From Achromobacter spanius (GTDB taxonomy: Bacteria; Pseudomonadota; Gammaproteobacteria; Burkholderiales; Burkholderiaceae_B): 64,000 nucleotides of DNA. Position 1 is the first letter of the stretch, and each line of letters starts with the position of its first letter. The stretch covers positions 3,348,001 to 3,412,000 of the forward strand of contig NZ_CP034689.1 of NCBI RefSeq assembly GCF_003994415.1, read 5' to 3'. A program made the position numbers and the translations under genes. The notes beneath the pieces were generated by a model that was not told where the DNA came from, made no database searches, and saw nothing but the letters and a program-made list of their open reading frames with translations. Of this stretch, positions 34,453-42,033 are shown piece by piece.

Positions 34453-35289
34453 ATGTACCGACGCATTTCCGTCCACCTGGACCACGGATTCGACTGCAAA
34501 CGCCGCACCGCCTTGGCGCTGGCGCTAGCCAAACAGCATCAGGCGGACGTGGTCGGCATTTATGCCAACGCCGCGCCGCCCCAGTATTACTACGGTGAGT
34601 CCGTGCTGATGTCGCGCACGCTGGACGTCATGAAGGAACTGCAGGCGCAAAATCGGGGCGCGGTACAGAACGCCTTTCTGGAAGCCGCCGCGGCCGCCGA
34701 CGTGCCCGCCGTGGTGCGCGCGGGCGATGCCGCGCCCAGCGCCACCGTTGCGCTGCACGCACGCAGCAGCGACCTTGTCATCATCAGCCAGTTCAACCGC
34801 GACGATGTCGACGCCGCGCACGAGACAGAATTCGTGGAACAGATGCTGCTGACCACCGGCCGGCCCGTGCTGGTATTGCCATCAAGCGGTGATTTTTCAG
34901 GCATAGGCAAACGCGTGCTCTATTGCTGGGACGGCAGCCGGGAAGCGGCCCGCGCCCTGGCCGACGCCGCCCCAGCCCTGCGCCTGGCGTCGCACCTGGT
35001 GGTGCTGACCATGGACGAAGGCGAAAATGCCGCCGGGCACGAAGTCGTGCCCTTCAACGACCTGGCCACGTACTGCGTCGCGCACGGCATGCCGGCGCCG
35101 GAACACGTGCGCCGCGCCATCAAGGGGGTGGGCGTGGGCAGCACCATCCTGAACGCGGTCGCCGACCACAGCGCCGACCTGATCGTGATGGGCGCTTATG
35201 GCCACAGCAAGTTCCGCGAATGGGCCATGGGCGGCGCCACCGCGTTCATCCTGCAAAGCATGACCGTGCCGATCATGTTCTCGCACTAA
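34453..35289 (+). CDS. Universal stress protein, two UspA domains
   Basis: 278 residues: two Usp domains in tandem. The second has an ATP-type motif in VMGAYGHSKFREWAMGGAT (G-x2-G-x9-G-[ST] style), the first is more diverged. Such tandem USPs are induced by low oxygen and stationary phase in many proteobacteria. Strong ribosome site AAGGAGG. The upstream TTGAC-N4-GTCAA box supports control by an FNR/ANR-type regulator. Confidence 0.88.
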   Translation: MYRRISVHLDHGFDCKRRTALALALAKQHQADVVGIYANAAPPQYYYGESVLMSRTLDVMKELQAQNRGAVQNAFLEAAAAADVPAVVRAGDAAPSATVALHARSSDLVIISQFNRDDVDAAHETEFVEQMLLTTGRPVLVLPSSGDFSGIGKRVLYCWDGSREAARALADAAPALRLASHLVVLTMDEGENAAGHEVVPFNDLATYCVAHGMPAPEHVRRAIKGVGVGSTILNAVADHSADLIVMGAYGHSKFREWAMGGATAFILQSMTVPIMFSH

Positions 35290-35331
35290 GCCCGCGACGA
35301 GCACGGGCCGCGACTCAGACCCGGGCCTGGC

Positions 35332-36288
35332 TCAGGCGGCTTGCGCGTGCGCGTCCCGCACCGGAGTCAGCACGGGCTTGCCGTTGACATGCGCCGTGGC
35401 GTTCTCCAGAAACAGTGCCACGGTGGCCGCCACCGCCTCCGGTGAGCGTCCCGCGCTGTGCGGGGTCAGCACCACGTTGTCCAACTGCTTGAGCGCGTCA
35501 GGAAGGTGGGGTTCGCCATCCACCACATCGAGCCCCGCCCCGGCGATGCCGCCGCTGGCCAGCGCCGCGATCAGCGCGTCGGTATCCACTACGCTGCCGC
35601 GCGCAATGTTCACCAGATAGCCCTCGGGGCCCAGGGCACGCAGCACCTCGGCATCCACCAGATGCCGCGTGCTGGCGCCGCCGGGTGTGGCGATGACCAG
35701 AAAGTCGGATTCAGCGGCCAGCGCGCGCGGGTTATCGAAATACGTGTAGCCCGTTTCGGGGCGCGCCCGCCGGTTGTAATAGCCGACCCGCATGCCGAAC
35801 CCGTTCGCCCCACGGCGCGCGATTTCAAGGCCGATGGTGCCCAGCCCCAGAATGCCCAGGCGCTTGCCCGTCACCTGCGGCCCCATGAACCCGCTCCATT
35901 TTCCTTGCCGCACCCAGGCATCAGCCTGTGGCAGACGGCGGGCCGCGCCCAGCAACAGCGCCATGGCGTGGTCGGCCACCGACACGGCATTGGCGCCCGG
36001 CCCATTGGTGACCACGATGCCGCGCGCGGCCGCCGCAGCCAGGTCAATGTTTTCGTAGCCCACGCCCAGCGAACAGACCAGTTCCAGCTTGGGCATGGCG
36101 GCCATTTCATCGGCGCGCAGGCCGGTGGCGCCGCGCGTCAGGACGATGCGGATCTTGTCGGCGTGGTCCTGAATGGCTTGTTCTCGGGCTTGGTCGTCAG
36201 GCGCGTACACGGGCTGAAACCCGCGCGCCTGGATCTCGGGCAGATAGTCCTGCACGCTGTCGATCAGAATCAGTAAGGGAATGGGCAT
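35332..36288 (-). CDS. D-isomer-specific 2-hydroxyacid dehydrogenase
   Basis: 318 residues, NAD(P)H-dependent reductase of 2-ketoacids, most like glyoxylate/hydroxypyruvate reductases. The nucleotide loop is LGILGLGTIG with NRR at the end of beta-2 (YYNRRARPE), which favours NADPH. The catalytic Arg is in NIARGSVVD, the Glu in DGEPHLP and the His in TPHSAG. Standard length. It is convergent with the universal stress gene. Substrate not certain. Confidence 0.9.
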   Translation of the reverse strand: MPIPLLILIDSVQDYLPEIQARGFQPVYAPDDQAREQAIQDHADKIRIVLTRGATGLRADEMAAMPKLELVCSLGVGYENIDLAAAAARGIVVTNGPGANAVSVADHAMALLLGAARRLPQADAWVRQGKWSGFMGPQVTGKRLGILGLGTIGLEIARRGANGFGMRVGYYNRRARPETGYTYFDNPRALAAESDFLVIATPGGASTRHLVDAEVLRALGPEGYLVNIARGSVVDTDALIAALASGGIAGAGLDVVDGEPHLPDALKQLDNVVLTPHSAGRSPEAVAATVALFLENATAHVNGKPVLTPVRDAHAQAA

Positions 36289-36451
36289 GTTGCTGCTGCG
36301 GATAGGCGGGTCGATGTAGGCGCCGAAATCTTACGCCTGGGGACCCTCATGCGCTACCCGCCGTCCAGGCAGCGGCCATTCCTCCTGGCAAAACTCGGGT
36401 GGCCCAGCCCGCGCGCGGCGCGGCCGGGCCGAGTTAGCAGCCATCAGAACG

Positions 36452-36604
36452 CTATATGCGCCCCATCAGCAGCATCACGATCAGCACGATCACGACAATG
36501 CCAAGCAGGCCGCTGGGGTAATAGCCCCAGCTTTTACTGTGCGGCCACGCCGGCACAGCGCCGATAAGCAGCAGGATCAGAATGATCAGCAGGATGGTCG
36601 ACAT
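36452..36604 (-). CDS. DUF3309 small membrane protein
   Basis: 50 residues, MSTILLIILILLLIGAVPAW, a short polar turn (PHSKSWGYYPSG) and a second hydrophobic stretch (LLGIVVIVLIVMLLMG). This is the DUF3309 pattern: two membrane helices with a WGY-YPSG turn. Function unknown; such proteins are often induced under envelope or general stress. It starts 49 bp after the Pro-rich gene and is likely cotranscribed from the same sigma-54 promoter. Confidence 0.85.
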   Translation of the reverse strand: MSTILLIILILLLIGAVPAWPHSKSWGYYPSGLLGIVVIVLIVMLLMGRI

Positions 36605-36653
36605 GATGACTCCTCGTCGTTATTGATTCGAATTCTTGGATGGCAAGCGGGCA

Positions 36654-36815
36654 TCAACGCTTTGGCGGCTCAATTTCCTTGACGGGCGGCGATAGCGGCG
36701 GCAGGTCCACCTCGGGTTGGTCGGTGTCCGGATCCACCGGCAGGTCTCCCGGCGGCGAACCCGGCGGGATGGGCTCGGGTTTCGGCGGCACGTGTAGATA
36801 CTGTGTGGCTTGCAT
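36654..36815 (-). CDS. Small Pro-rich protein, function unknown
   Basis: 53 residues; about 19 are Pro (HVPPKPEPIPPGSPPGDLPV, then DLPPLSPPVKEIEPPKR). No signal peptide or membrane helix. Ribosome site CAGGAGAG and ATG are clear, and a near-consensus sigma-54 promoter lies upstream, so it is very likely expressed. Probably disordered. It is the first gene of a two-gene unit with the DUF3309 gene. Confidence 0.7.
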   Translation of the reverse strand: MQATQYLHVPPKPEPIPPGSPPGDLPVDPDTDQPEVDLPPLSPPVKEIEPPKR

Positions 36816-36905
36816 GGCACTCTCCTGTAGGGATCATCGCGAACCCCGCAAAACCACAGGGCCCGAAACAATCGATTCGCGGACATTTGTCGCTGAACCC
36901 CCCTC

Positions 36906-36921
36906 AGCAAGCGCCGTGCCC
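36906..36921 (-). promoter_or_regulatory. Sigma-54 promoter of the Pro-rich/DUF3309 unit
   Basis: Minus-strand GGGCACGGCGCTTGCT: GGCACG-GCGC-TTGCT, exact GG-N10-GC spacing. It is back to back with a near-identical promoter on the plus strand 28 bp away. Confidence 0.82.
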
Positions 36922-36949
36922 AAACCTTCAGCTTGCCGCAAGCGGCGTC

Positions 36950-36965
36950 AGGCACGGCGCTTGCT
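36950..36965 (+). promoter_or_regulatory. Sigma-54 promoter of topoisomerase IB
   Basis: AGGCACGGCGCTTGCT: the same GGCACG-GCGC-TTGCT core as the divergent promoter. Predicted start near 36976, about 20 nt before the ATG. Confidence 0.82.
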
Positions 36966-36996
36966 TGCGCTGCGCGCGCCTGTTTCCGGAGACAGC

Positions 36997-38079
36997 ATGG
37001 ACACCCGCACCCCGCATGCCGACACGGCGCCGAGCGCCATTGACCCCCCTTTGGTCTATGTGGACGACACTCTGCCGGGGTATCGCCGGGTACGGGTCAA
37101 CGGCAGCACGTTTCATTACCTCGACGCGGATGGCAAACGCATTACCGACGATGCGGAAATTGAACGCATCAACAAGCTTGCAATACCGCCCGCGTATGAA
37201 GCCGTCTGGATCTGCCCCCTGGCCCACGGCCATCTTCAAGCCACCGGCCGCGATGCCCGGGGTCGCAAGCAATACCGCTATCACCCGGCTTGGGCCGCGC
37301 TGCGTGATGCGGGCAAATATCAAAACCTGCTTGCCTTCGGGCAGGCGCTGCCGCGCATCCGGCGCCGGGTGGCGCTCGACATGCGGGCGCGCGGGCTGAC
37401 GCAGGACAAGGTGGTGGCCACGCTGGTACGGCTGCTGGAAACGACCTTGATCCGTATCGGCGCGCGCGAGTATGCGCGGTCCAACAAATCGTATGGCTTG
37501 ACCACGCTGACGCGTCGCCACGCCACGGTGGCGGGCAGCAGCTTTCGTTTCCGGTTCGTGGGAAAAAGCGGCGTGCCCCATGACGTCACCGTCCGAGACC
37601 GCCGGGTGGCGCGCATCATCAAACGCTGCATGGAAATTCCAGGCCAGCAGTTGTTCCAGTACCTGGATGAAGACGGCGCCAAACATCCGGTGGATTCAGG
37701 CGCGGTAAATGCCTATTTGCGCGCGGCCGGCGATGGTGACTTTACCGCCAAGCATTACCGCACCTGGGCTGGCTCGGTGATGGCCCATGCCGCCCTGCAA
37801 GGCCAACCGATCGAGAGCGCCACGCAAGCGCGCCAACAGGTGGCCGACGTGATCAAGCAAGTGTCCAGGCGGCTGGCCAACACCCCCGCCGTGTGCCGCG
37901 CCTGCTATGTGCATCCGGCAGTGCTTGAAGCCTATCTGGAAGGCCGCTTGCCGCCAAAGACGCGCGCGCCAGACGGGCCGCGCGGCCTGCATGCCGACGA
38001 ACGGCGGCTGCTGGCATTTCTGCAAAACCTGCCGTCACTGGACGTGCCCGCGCCGCCCACGCCCTCAGAGCAGATGTGA
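36997..38079 (+). CDS. Type IB DNA topoisomerase
   Basis: 360 residues, the small bacterial topoisomerase IB (poxvirus-like). It relaxes supercoils through a 3'-phosphotyrosine. The N-terminal domain has FHYLDADGKRITDD and IPPAYEAVWICP. The catalytic domain has GLTTLTRRHATV, the Lys and Arg region and the active Tyr in CRACYVHPAVLEAY. The ATG follows CCGGAGA. Bacterial TopIB is accessory and often sits with general-stress genes. Its last 15 bp overlap a convergent small gene. Confidence 0.93.
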   Translation: MDTRTPHADTAPSAIDPPLVYVDDTLPGYRRVRVNGSTFHYLDADGKRITDDAEIERINKLAIPPAYEAVWICPLAHGHLQATGRDARGRKQYRYHPAWAALRDAGKYQNLLAFGQALPRIRRRVALDMRARGLTQDKVVATLVRLLETTLIRIGAREYARSNKSYGLTTLTRRHATVAGSSFRFRFVGKSGVPHDVTVRDRRVARIIKRCMEIPGQQLFQYLDEDGAKHPVDSGAVNAYLRAAGDGDFTAKHYRTWAGSVMAHAALQGQPIESATQARQQVADVIKQVSRRLANTPAVCRACYVHPAVLEAYLEGRLPPKTRAPDGPRGLHADERRLLAFLQNLPSLDVPAPPTPSEQM

Positions 38080-38316
38080 GCGCGCGTTCTTCGCGCGGGG
38101 CTGCGGCGCATCGCCGTCCGCCCAGTTCGATTCGGTCTGGTTGTCGACCACGATGCGTTTGTCGCGCGCGGCTTCGTTGGGCGTGGAGGCGTCTGGTTTG
38201 ACTGGTTGTTTCGGCACATCGACGGGGCCGCGTGGCGGCAGTATCTTTGCGGTGTCGTCAGTGTCGGCCGCCGGGCGGGCGGCGTTGCCGGGTTTCGAAG
38301 CGGATCGGGATTTCAT
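38065..38316 (-). CDS. Small hydrophilic protein, function unknown
   Basis: 83 residues, MKSRSASKPGNAARPAADTD then PPRGPVDVPKQPVKPDAS and a charged end (DKRIVVDNQTESNW). Low complexity, no membrane segment. The ribosome site is AGGAGTC. Overlaps the 3' end of the topoisomerase gene by 15 bp, convergent. Likely a stress-type disordered protein by company. An off-spaced sigma-54-like element lies upstream. Confidence 0.65.
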   Translation of the reverse strand: MKSRSASKPGNAARPAADTDDTAKILPPRGPVDVPKQPVKPDASTPNEAARDKRIVVDNQTESNWADGDAPQPRAKNARSHLL

Positions 38317-38393
38317 GATGCTGACTCCTGTCTGGTTTCGAGCATTCATCCTACGGCGGCTGACCCGTGCAAACCAAGGTCAGTATCTTCAAA

Positions 38394-38411
38394 TTGCAAG
38401 CGGATGTGCCC
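38394..38411 (-). promoter_or_regulatory. Imperfect sigma-54-like element with 11-nt spacing
   Basis: Minus-strand GGGCACATCCGCTTGCAA has perfect GGCAC and CTTGCA parts, but GG and GC are 11 nt apart rather than 10. One extra base usually destroys such promoters. It is recorded because it sits in the right place for the 38316 gene. Confidence 0.25.
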
Positions 38412-38466
38412 GGCGCGGGGCGGGCGCGCCTTTGCCAAGCGCCACGGGCACTCACAAGGAGATGCA

Positions 38467-38799
38467 ATGCGAGACCCAAACTTCGAGCAATGTGTGCAAG
38501 CCTGCTATGAATGCGCGGTGGCTTGTGACCAGTGCGCCGCGGGCTGCCTTGAAACCAACGCTACGCGGATGAAGCGCTGCATCAGTCTGGCGACGGATTG
38601 CGCCAGCGTGTGCCGCCTTTGCGCCGCCATGCTGGCGCGCAACGGCGAATTTTCCACCGCGCTTTGTACGTTGTGCGCCTTGGTCTGCGATGCTTGCGCC
38701 CGCGCTTGCGCGCCTTACCAGGACGTGGAACATTGCCAGATATGCGCGGGCGCCTGCCTGGCCTGCACGCTGGCTTGCCAAGATATGCTTGAAGCTTGA
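38467..38799 (+). CDS. Four-helix bundle copper-binding protein (Csp-like)
   Basis: 110 residues with 19 Cys spaced so that they line the core of a four-helix bundle (CVQACYECAVACDQCAAGC, CASVCRLCAA, CTLCALVCDACARAC, CQICAGACLACTLAC). No signal peptide, so it is the cytosolic Csp3 type that can store many Cu(I) ions. Ribosome site AAGGAG. The sequence upstream has only a weak sigma-54-like match (GG-N10-GC ending TTTGC at 38422-38435). Confidence 0.88.
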   Translation: MRDPNFEQCVQACYECAVACDQCAAGCLETNATRMKRCISLATDCASVCRLCAAMLARNGEFSTALCTLCALVCDACARACAPYQDVEHCQICAGACLACTLACQDMLEA

Positions 38800-38875
38800 C
38801 GCTTCGACACGCCACGCGGCCGCACGGGCAGGCCAGCGCTGGCGCCTACCCAGCCCGACTGCCAGGAGCTTCTAG

Positions 38876-39217
38876 ATGGCCTCTACGAACACCCCTTTGC
38901 CTTCCGACTTTCCCGAGAACGGCCCGGACAATCGTGGGTCGCGCAGCCGCGCGCGCCATCCGGAAAGTTGGATCGATGAAATCGAAGCCACCTTGCGCGA
39001 CGCCGACCCGGGCGATCTGGATGCGCTCAAGGCACGCCTGGCGGATCAGTTGGCGGCCACGCGGCGCAGCCTGCGCGACGCCTCTGACAACGCGGGCGAC
39101 CTGATGCGCGAAACGATAGATTGCACCGAGGAATACATCCACGCTCGCCCGTGGCAAGCCATCGGGCTGGTGGCCGGCGCGGCGTTCTTGTTCGGCGTGG
39201 TGGTCGGACGCCAGTAA
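38876..39217 (+). CDS. DUF883 (ElaB/YqjD-type) membrane-anchored protein
   Basis: 113 residues: an acidic helical region (WIDEIEATLRDADPGDLDALKARL), then the DUF883 core (DEYIHARPWQAIGLVAGAAF-type, here CTEEYIHARPWQAIGLVAGA), ending in one C-terminal membrane helix and GVVVGRQ. E. coli YqjD/ElaB anchor inactive ribosomes to the inner membrane in stationary phase. It may be cotranscribed with the copper protein (76-bp gap). A shared terminator follows. Confidence 0.88.
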   Translation: MASTNTPLPSDFPENGPDNRGSRSRARHPESWIDEIEATLRDADPGDLDALKARLADQLAATRRSLRDASDNAGDLMRETIDCTEEYIHARPWQAIGLVAGAAFLFGVVVGRQ

Positions 39218-39238
39218 GCCACGGCAAGCGCCACCCCA

Positions 39239-39267
39239 CAAGGTCCGGATCACGTCCGGACCTTGTT
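39239..39267. terminator. Bidirectional terminator between DUF883 and csbD genes
   Basis: CAAGGTCCGGA and TCCGGACCTTG form a perfect 11-bp stem with a 5-nt loop. TT follows on the plus strand. It lies between the two convergent stops. Confidence 0.7.
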
Positions 39268-39296
39268 GCATTCAGCCTGGGTATTCAGCCTGGGGT

Positions 39297-39485
39297 TCAG
39301 GCCTTGCCCTGAGCCTTGTCCTCGGCCCTTTCCTTCGCATCGCCATAGGCCGCCTGCGTCTTGCCGGCCACTTTCTGGGCCGTGCCCTTGGCTTCGGTCG
39401 ATGCGCTGCCTGTCGCCTTGCCTGCCACCTCCTTCACCTTGCCGGCGGCTTCGTCAATCTTGCCCTTCACCTGGTCCTTGTTCAT
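39297..39485 (-). CDS. CsbD family stress protein
   Basis: 62 residues: MNKDQVKGKIDEAAGKVKEV, GKATGSASTEAKGTAQKVAG. CsbD proteins are small hydrophilic helical proteins of the general stress response; their molecular role is not settled. A near-consensus sigma-54 promoter lies upstream. The predicted RNA starts with a strong hairpin (8-bp stem, 39518-39539). Confidence 0.9.
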   Translation of the reverse strand: MNKDQVKGKIDEAAGKVKEVAGKATGSASTEAKGTAQKVAGKTQAAYGDAKERAEDKAQGKA

Positions 39486-39552
39486 GGCTGTCTCACTTTC
39501 ATCGCGTTGACGGAATGCCGGCGCCAGAGTCGGCGCCGGTAGGGGCACTCTC

Positions 39553-39568
39553 GCAAGTGACGTGCCCA
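39553..39568 (-). promoter_or_regulatory. Sigma-54 promoter of csbD
   Basis: Minus-strand GGGCACGTCACTTGCG: GGCACG-TCAC-TTGC with exact spacing. The start is near 39541, 56 nt before the ATG. Confidence 0.82.
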
Positions 39569-39590
39569 AACCGCGACAGCATGGCGGCCT

Positions 39591-39606
39591 GGGAACAGGG
39601 TTTGCT
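39591..39606 (+). promoter_or_regulatory. Sigma-54 promoter of the stress SDR
   Basis: GGGAACAGGGTTTGCT: GG-N10-GC exact and TTTGCT at -12; the -24 side is GGAAC rather than GGCAC. Divergent from the csbD promoter. The start is near 39617, just before a hairpin (GGCGC...GCGCC, 39625-39642). Confidence 0.65.
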
Positions 39607-39667
39607 CCCCGCCTGCCTTGCCACGGCGCGGTCTTTTGCGCCATGCCACGACAACAGGAGCCCAACC

Positions 39668-40567
39668 ATGAGCAAACCCAAGAGCACCACCGGCACCACC
39701 GACACCGGCGCCCGTCCGCACCCCACCCCACCCATGCCCGGCCAGCATCTGGAAAAGCCCGGTAATGAATCCGACATGGTGCTGAAACCGCAATATCAAG
39801 CGCCGGGTTACGCCGGCAGCGGCAAGCTGCAAGGCATGGCCGCCATCGTGACGGGCGGCGACTCCGGTATCGGCCGCGCGGTCAGCGTGCTGTACGCCCG
39901 CGAAGGGGCCGACGTCGCGGTCGTCTACCTGGACGAGCATGAAGATGCCGAGGAAACCCGCCGCGTCGTCGAAGCCGAAGGCCGGCGTTGCGTGCTCGTC
40001 CCGGGTGACGTGCAAGACCCGGCCTTTTGCAAGGATGCCGTGGCGAAGGCTGTCAACGCGTTCGGCAAGCTGGACATTCTGGTGAACAACGCCGCCTATC
40101 AGCAGCACTCCGAGTCGCTTGTCGAGATCAGTGACGACAAGTGGGACAAGACCCTGCGTACCAACATCACCGCCTATTTCTACATGGCGCGCGCGGCGCT
40201 GCCTCACCTGAAGGCCGGCGCCTCCATCATCAATACGGGTTCGGTGACCGGCCTGCGCGGCAGCGCCAAGCTGTTGGATTACTCGTCGACCAAGGGCGCC
40301 ATCCATGCGTTCACGCGCTCGTTGGCCGCCAATCTTGCCGCTGACGGCATCCGGGTGAACGCGGTTGCGCCCGGCCCTGTCTGGACACCCTTGAACCCGG
40401 CCGACCAAAGCGCCCAGGCCATCAAGGAATTTGGCAAGAAGACGGACCTGGGCCGCCCGGCGCAACCCGAAGAAATTGCGCCGGCCTATGTGTTCCTGGC
40501 CGCGCCAGTCTGCGCCAGCTACATCACGGGCATCGTGCTGCCCATCACCGGCAGCGCGGGCGACTGA
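39668..40567 (+). CDS. Stress-type SDR family oxidoreductase
   Basis: 299 residues, similar in layout to B. subtilis YdaD/YhdF and E. coli YghA. A Pro-rich N-terminal arm (TPPMPGQHLEKPGNESDM) precedes the Rossmann core: TGGDSGIGRAVS, NNAAYQQ, and catalytic Ser (NTGSVTG) and Tyr-x3-Lys (YSSTKGA). NAD(P)-dependent, natural substrate unknown. YdaD and YhdF belong to the general stress regulon in Bacillus. Confidence 0.88.
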   Translation: MSKPKSTTGTTDTGARPHPTPPMPGQHLEKPGNESDMVLKPQYQAPGYAGSGKLQGMAAIVTGGDSGIGRAVSVLYAREGADVAVVYLDEHEDAEETRRVVEAEGRRCVLVPGDVQDPAFCKDAVAKAVNAFGKLDILVNNAAYQQHSESLVEISDDKWDKTLRTNITAYFYMARAALPHLKAGASIINTGSVTGLRGSAKLLDYSSTKGAIHAFTRSLAANLAADGIRVNAVAPGPVWTPLNPADQSAQAIKEFGKKTDLGRPAQPEEIAPAYVFLAAPVCASYITGIVLPITGSAGD

Positions 40568-40597
40568 CACACGATCGCGTCGGGGCGAGACCGGGGT

Positions 40598-41188
40598 TCA
40601 GGGCGTGGGCGAAGGCGCTTCAACGGTCTGGGGCGGCGTCAGCGGATCAAAGTCCTGCCATTTTCCGTCGCGCCAACGCCCCTGGGCGCGCTCGATGTCC
40701 TGCCCGCCAGACTCGCGCAGTACACGTCGCGCCCGCGCCTCTTGATCCGCCGTCACATGCAGCGCAAGCATGACGCCGGCCATGCGTATGGCCGGATGGG
40801 TTTCCTGTACGACGGGCGACACCGAGGTCTTGCGCCGGCCCCGCCCCACCACCCACATGGCGCCAACCAGCGCGCCCAGGTACGCGCCCACGCCCGCGGC
40901 CACGATCACGATGAACACGGAGGCCGCCATCTGGGCGGCGATGGCCCCGCCCACCAAGGCAAACAACAGACCCAGCGCGGACGCGCCGGCCACCGCACCC
41001 ATGTGTCCGCCCTTTGCATCGGGGTCCGCCACGCGGTCGCCCCCGATGGGATAACGGGAATGGCTGCCCGCCGAATTGATATAGAACGTGTGGACGTCGT
41101 CTTCCGTAAAGCCTTCCTTGAACAGGTTTTGGGTGGCGACGGAGGCCTGGTCAAACGTCTGGAACCTGGCGGCAACGATCAAAGACAT
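40598..41188 (-). CDS. Glycine-zipper membrane protein, stress-type, function unknown
   Basis: 196 residues. The N-terminal 60 residues look like a small alpha/beta domain (LIVAARFQTFDQASVATQNL, FTEDDVHTFYIN) of the kind seen in general stress proteins. Then come two glycine-rich hydrophobic helices (GAVAGASALGLLFALVGGAI, AAGVGAYLGALVGAMWVVG) and a C-terminal domain (AGVMLALHVTADQEARARRV) that pairs with the first. CGGGAGAG is the ribosome site. No exact family recognised. Confidence 0.7.
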   Translation of the reverse strand: MSLIVAARFQTFDQASVATQNLFKEGFTEDDVHTFYINSAGSHSRYPIGGDRVADPDAKGGHMGAVAGASALGLLFALVGGAIAAQMAASVFIVIVAAGVGAYLGALVGAMWVVGRGRRKTSVSPVVQETHPAIRMAGVMLALHVTADQEARARRVLRESGGQDIERAQGRWRDGKWQDFDPLTPPQTVEAPSPTP

Positions 41189-41234
41189 AGCGCTCTCCCG
41201 TAGGCGGACACGTGGTTGCGAATAGGCTGGAACC

Positions 41235-41250
41235 AGCAACTTGCATACCC
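41235..41250 (-). promoter_or_regulatory. Sigma-54 promoter of the glycine-zipper gene
   Basis: Minus-strand GGGTATGCAAGTTGCT: exact GG-N10-GC spacing and a perfect TTGCT; the -24 side is GGTATG. Start near 41224. Confidence 0.65.
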
Positions 41251-41266
41251 GCGGCCCCGCCCGCAA

Positions 41267-41282
41267 CGGCATGGCGCTTGCT
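41267..41282 (+). promoter_or_regulatory. Sigma-54 promoter of the DUF378 gene
   Basis: CGGCATGGCGCTTGCT: GGCATG-GCGC-TTGCT with exact spacing. Start near 41293. A 7-bp-stem hairpin (GCGGCGC...GCGCCGC, 41299-41320) opens the transcript. Back to back with the minus-strand promoter at 41235. Confidence 0.8.
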
Positions 41283-41370
41283 AGGGCGCCTACAACGCGC
41301 GGCGCTACCCCACGCGCCGCTGCCTTGCCCTTCATCACCCGCAGCCGGCCCCTCTTGGAGAACGCCCATC

Positions 41371-41649
41371 ATGGACATGTCTGGAGAAAGTGCAGATATT
41401 GCAGAACAGCAAGAAGATTTTTCCCCGCGCGCCGCGGCGCGTGCGCACGACCTGTCTTTGCTCGACTGGACCGCGCTGATCCTGGTGGTGGCAGGCGGCT
41501 TGAACTGCGGCCTGATGGCCGCCGTCAACCTGGATGTGTTTGCCCGCGTTTTTCCCCACGCGGTGGCGCGTGGCATACAAGGCCTGATCGGGCTGGCCGC
41601 GCTGCATTGCGTGGTCATGCTGTTCCGATGGGGAGGCGAGCCGGCTTGA
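41371..41649 (+). CDS. DUF378 family membrane protein
   Basis: 92 residues. A hydrophilic start, then LSLLDWTALILVVAGGLNCG, the DUF378 signature (DW-x-A-x2-L-x3-GGLNWG-type), and a second helix AVARGIQGLIGLAALHCVVM. Relatives such as YuzA are small membrane proteins of unknown role. TTGGAGAACG precedes the ATG. Confidence 0.85.
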   Translation: MDMSGESADIAEQQEDFSPRAAARAHDLSLLDWTALILVVAGGLNCGLMAAVNLDVFARVFPHAVARGIQGLIGLAALHCVVMLFRWGGEPA

Positions 41650-41712
41650 GCACCCGGCTGCGCTTCGCCTCCCCCGGGTCGGTTTGGCCGCCGCCCCTTG
41701 GTATTCCGCCTC

Positions 41713-41934
41713 TTAGTTGCCCGGCTTGCGAATGCCCGGATACTGGCCGCCCTCTTCGAATTCCGCGCCCTTGGTATTGGGCTTCTTGTCGGCAGGCCGT
41801 TTGGCGGGTTCACGCGCCTCTCCATAGCCCGGCTTGTCGGCGCCGAACTGGCCGCTGTCGCGTGCGGCTTCGGTATCGTCCTTGGGCTCATTCGCTTTGG
41901 ATTTTCCCGGATCTTGCTCGGTCTGCTGTGTCAT
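41713..41934 (-). CDS. Small acidic hydrophilic protein, function unknown
   Basis: 73 residues: MTQQTEQDPGKSKANEPKDD, GQFGADKPGYGEAREPAKRP, then EFEEGGQYPGIRKPGN. Charged, Gly/Pro-rich, no hydrophobic stretch; of the hydrophilin type. GGAGAACGC precedes the ATG. The predicted mRNA leader can fold a stem (GCGAC/GTCGC). It has a near-consensus sigma-54 promoter. Confidence 0.7.
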   Translation of the reverse strand: MTQQTEQDPGKSKANEPKDDTEAARDSGQFGADKPGYGEAREPAKRPADKKPNTKGAEFEEGGQYPGIRKPGN

Positions 41935-41993
41935 TGCGTTCTCCGTATCGCTTAGGGCGACTTGCATCATGCGTGTCGCGTCACGTTACCCTG

Positions 41994-42010
41994 CGCAAGT
42001 GCCGTGCCTG
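41994..42010 (-). promoter_or_regulatory. Sigma-54 promoter of the acidic small gene
   Basis: Minus-strand AGGCACGGCACTTGCG: GGCACG-GCAC-TTGC with exact spacing. Start near 41983, about 50 nt before the ATG. Confidence 0.82.
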
Positions 42011-42017
42011 GGAGGGT

Positions 42018-42033
42018 GGGAACGCCACTTGCG
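42018..42033 (+). promoter_or_regulatory. Orphan sigma-54 promoter without an obvious gene
   Basis: GGGAACGCCACTTGCG: exact GG-N10-GC and TTGC. It is divergent from the previous promoter by 8 bp. Transcription would start near 42044 and run into the 3' end of the response regulator gene. Only tiny open frames follow (for example 10 codons from 42068). Confidence 0.6.

Noticed and set aside
38394..38435. Sigma-54 promoters for the 38316 small gene and for the copper protein
   Set aside because: The first has 11 rather than 10 nt between GG and GC. The second has the spacing but almost no other match. Neither is counted among the 14 sites.
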